14,713 nt of DNA, taken from positions 1 to 14,713 of the forward strand of contig JAPULM010000139.1 in assembly GCA_027294925.1 (NCBI GenBank), read 5' to 3'. The translations under genes were made by a program, and so were the position numbers. The notes beneath the pieces are model-generated. The model saw nothing but the letters and a program-made list of their open reading frames with translations. It had not been told where the DNA came from and ran no database searches. The DNA comes from a bacterium (GTDB lineage: Bacteria; Tectomicrobia; Entotheonellia; Entotheonellales; Entotheonellaceae). This document shows positions 13,866 through 14,713 of this stretch, one piece after another. The stretch's first letter is position 1. Each line of letters starts with the position of its first letter.

Positions 13866-14713
13866 CTAGAAGCGAGACGATACGTCTAGGTCTGTCGAGG
13901 CTAATGGTGGGGATGACGAGACGGAGGCCGTTGCAAACAGATGCAAGATTAAGGGGAGGACCACCAGCGTAGCGATAAGGGCGCAACCAACAGCTGTTGC
14001 AGCGATGACACCGAGGCTGAAAACGCCGGCATGCCCGGCGATCATCAGGCTGCCAAAGCCGACGATACTGGTCAGGGATGTCAAGACAATCGCCTTGCCG
14101 GTGCTTCGCGCTAGAGGTGAGGTGGCGTCTTCTGGAGATTCGAGCATACGATGCACCAAATGAATACCATCATCAACCGCAATGCCTATGAACAAAGGTA
14201 AGATAATTAAGTTGGCCATGTTTAATGATAGATCAAAAATCGCCATGCAAGCCATCGTCCACAGGCCGCCTACCAGCATTGGGATAATAGCTAGAAGCGT
14301 TGGTTTAAGGCGCCGAAATAGAATAACGATGATACCTATAATAACGAGTAGGGCGTATAGCCCGCCACGCGTATAGCCGCGTAGCATCTGACGGATTGAA
14401 TAGAAGGCGATAACCGGTGAACCGGTAATATCAGCGTCGACTGTCTGCAGTTGGGTCACAAATTCGCGCATGGGTTCTCGTTCCCAGATGTTATGACGCG
14501 AAAAAATTTGTAGCAGATAGCGTCCGCTCTTGCTGACGTAACGCTGGCGAAGGTGTGAGGGAATATCGGCCAAGGTGATAGGAGTCGGGTTGATGTTGCG
14601 TTGTAACAAGTCTAACTTGGCGGCAAAGTCAGCCATAAGGGCGCCTTGAAACGCCTCAAGCGTGGCATGAGCCGTTTTGGCTGTGGCGCGCAACCGTTTC
14701 TGTAACGCCAACA
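13866..14713 (-). CDS. RND/MMPL-family transporter, HpnN-like, C-terminal part
   Basis: The reading frame runs off the right edge, so the N-terminal part is outside the window; about 282 residues are visible. It begins in a periplasmic domain (PITLADIPSHLRQRY, then DITGSPVIAF). It then enters the C-terminal membrane half: GGLYALLVIIGIIVILF, LAIIPMLVGGLW, NLIILPLFIGIAVDDGIHLVHR, an ST-rich segment (LTSLTSIVGFGSLMIAGHAG) and a final helix. GIAVDDGIHLVHR is the hallmark charged helix of MMPL/HpnN-type RND proteins. These use the proton gradient to move lipids or hydrophobic molecules; HpnN moves hopanoids to the outer membrane. The stop is 19 bases before protein C, so they are likely co-transcribed, and the cargo could be the phosphotransferase product. 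The assignment to HpnN rather than another MMPL is uncertain. Confidence 0.85.
   Translation of the reverse strand, partial: LALQKRLRATAKTAHATLEAFQGALMADFAAKLDLLQRNINPTPITLADIPSHLRQRYVSKSGRYLLQIFSRHNIWEREPMREFVTQLQTVDADITGSPVIAFYSIRQMLRGYTRGGLYALLVIIGIIVILFRRLKPTLLAIIPMLVGGLWTMACMAIFDLSLNMANLIILPLFIGIAVDDGIHLVHRMLESPEDATSPLARSTGKAIVLTSLTSIVGFGSLMIAGHAGVFSLGVIAATAVGCALIATLVVLPLILHLFATASVSSSPPLASTDLDVSSRF

Noticed and set aside
1..14713. tRNA, rRNA, CRISPR array or intact insertion sequence
   Set aside because: I saw no cloverleaf, no regularly spaced repeats, and no transposase motif or terminal inverted repeats. The gene relics at 7323-7943 have no visible mobile element beside them.

Overview
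This window comes from a Gram-negative bacterium. It carries an arabinose-5-phosphate isomerase for the Kdo/LPS pathway, an outer-membrane Wzi-family barrel and an RND/MMPL lipid-type exporter. The lineage cannot be fixed by eye. The mix resembles envelope loci of Nitrospira-like or other environmental Gram-negatives, but that is a guess.

Left part (1-5113), high GC. An ELM1-family protein, cut by the left edge, overlaps kdsD by one base. A 2OG-Fe(II) oxygenase follows behind its own candidate promoter. A Wzi-family outer-membrane protein faces them convergently. This looks like an LPS/capsule modification neighbourhood.

Middle part (5114-8001). A 383-base divergent intergenic region has a TTGACA box facing each way. 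It precedes one long gene that fuses a Gfo/Idh/MocA sugar dehydrogenase to a PhyH-type oxygenase. Next comes a small gene graveyard: an ABC exporter ATPase whose Walker A to Q-loop part is missing, then the last about 40 codons of a GT4 glycosyltransferase. The locus probably once encoded more glycan assembly and export functions.

Right part (8002-14713), visibly AT-richer at first. Three different membrane CDP-alcohol phosphotransferases, each with an N-terminal nucleotidyltransferase-like domain, lie within 6 kb. With them are a stand-alone LicC-like nucleotidyltransferase, a polytopic LPG-synthase-TM/HpnL-like protein and the C-terminal half of an RND/MMPL (HpnN-like) transporter. The forward genes 8002-12526 form one likely operon. 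The third phosphotransferase and the RND gene form a convergent operon whose stop lies 3 bases away. A reasonable model is that the nucleotidyltransferase activates a phospho-alcohol, the phosphotransferases build a phosphodiester lipid or lipid-linked head group, and the membrane proteins move it across the envelope. Two of the three phosphotransferases lack the last Asp of the catalytic signature, so they may be regulatory, heteromeric or differently acting partners of the intact one. This right-hand cluster is the best candidate for an undescribed system.
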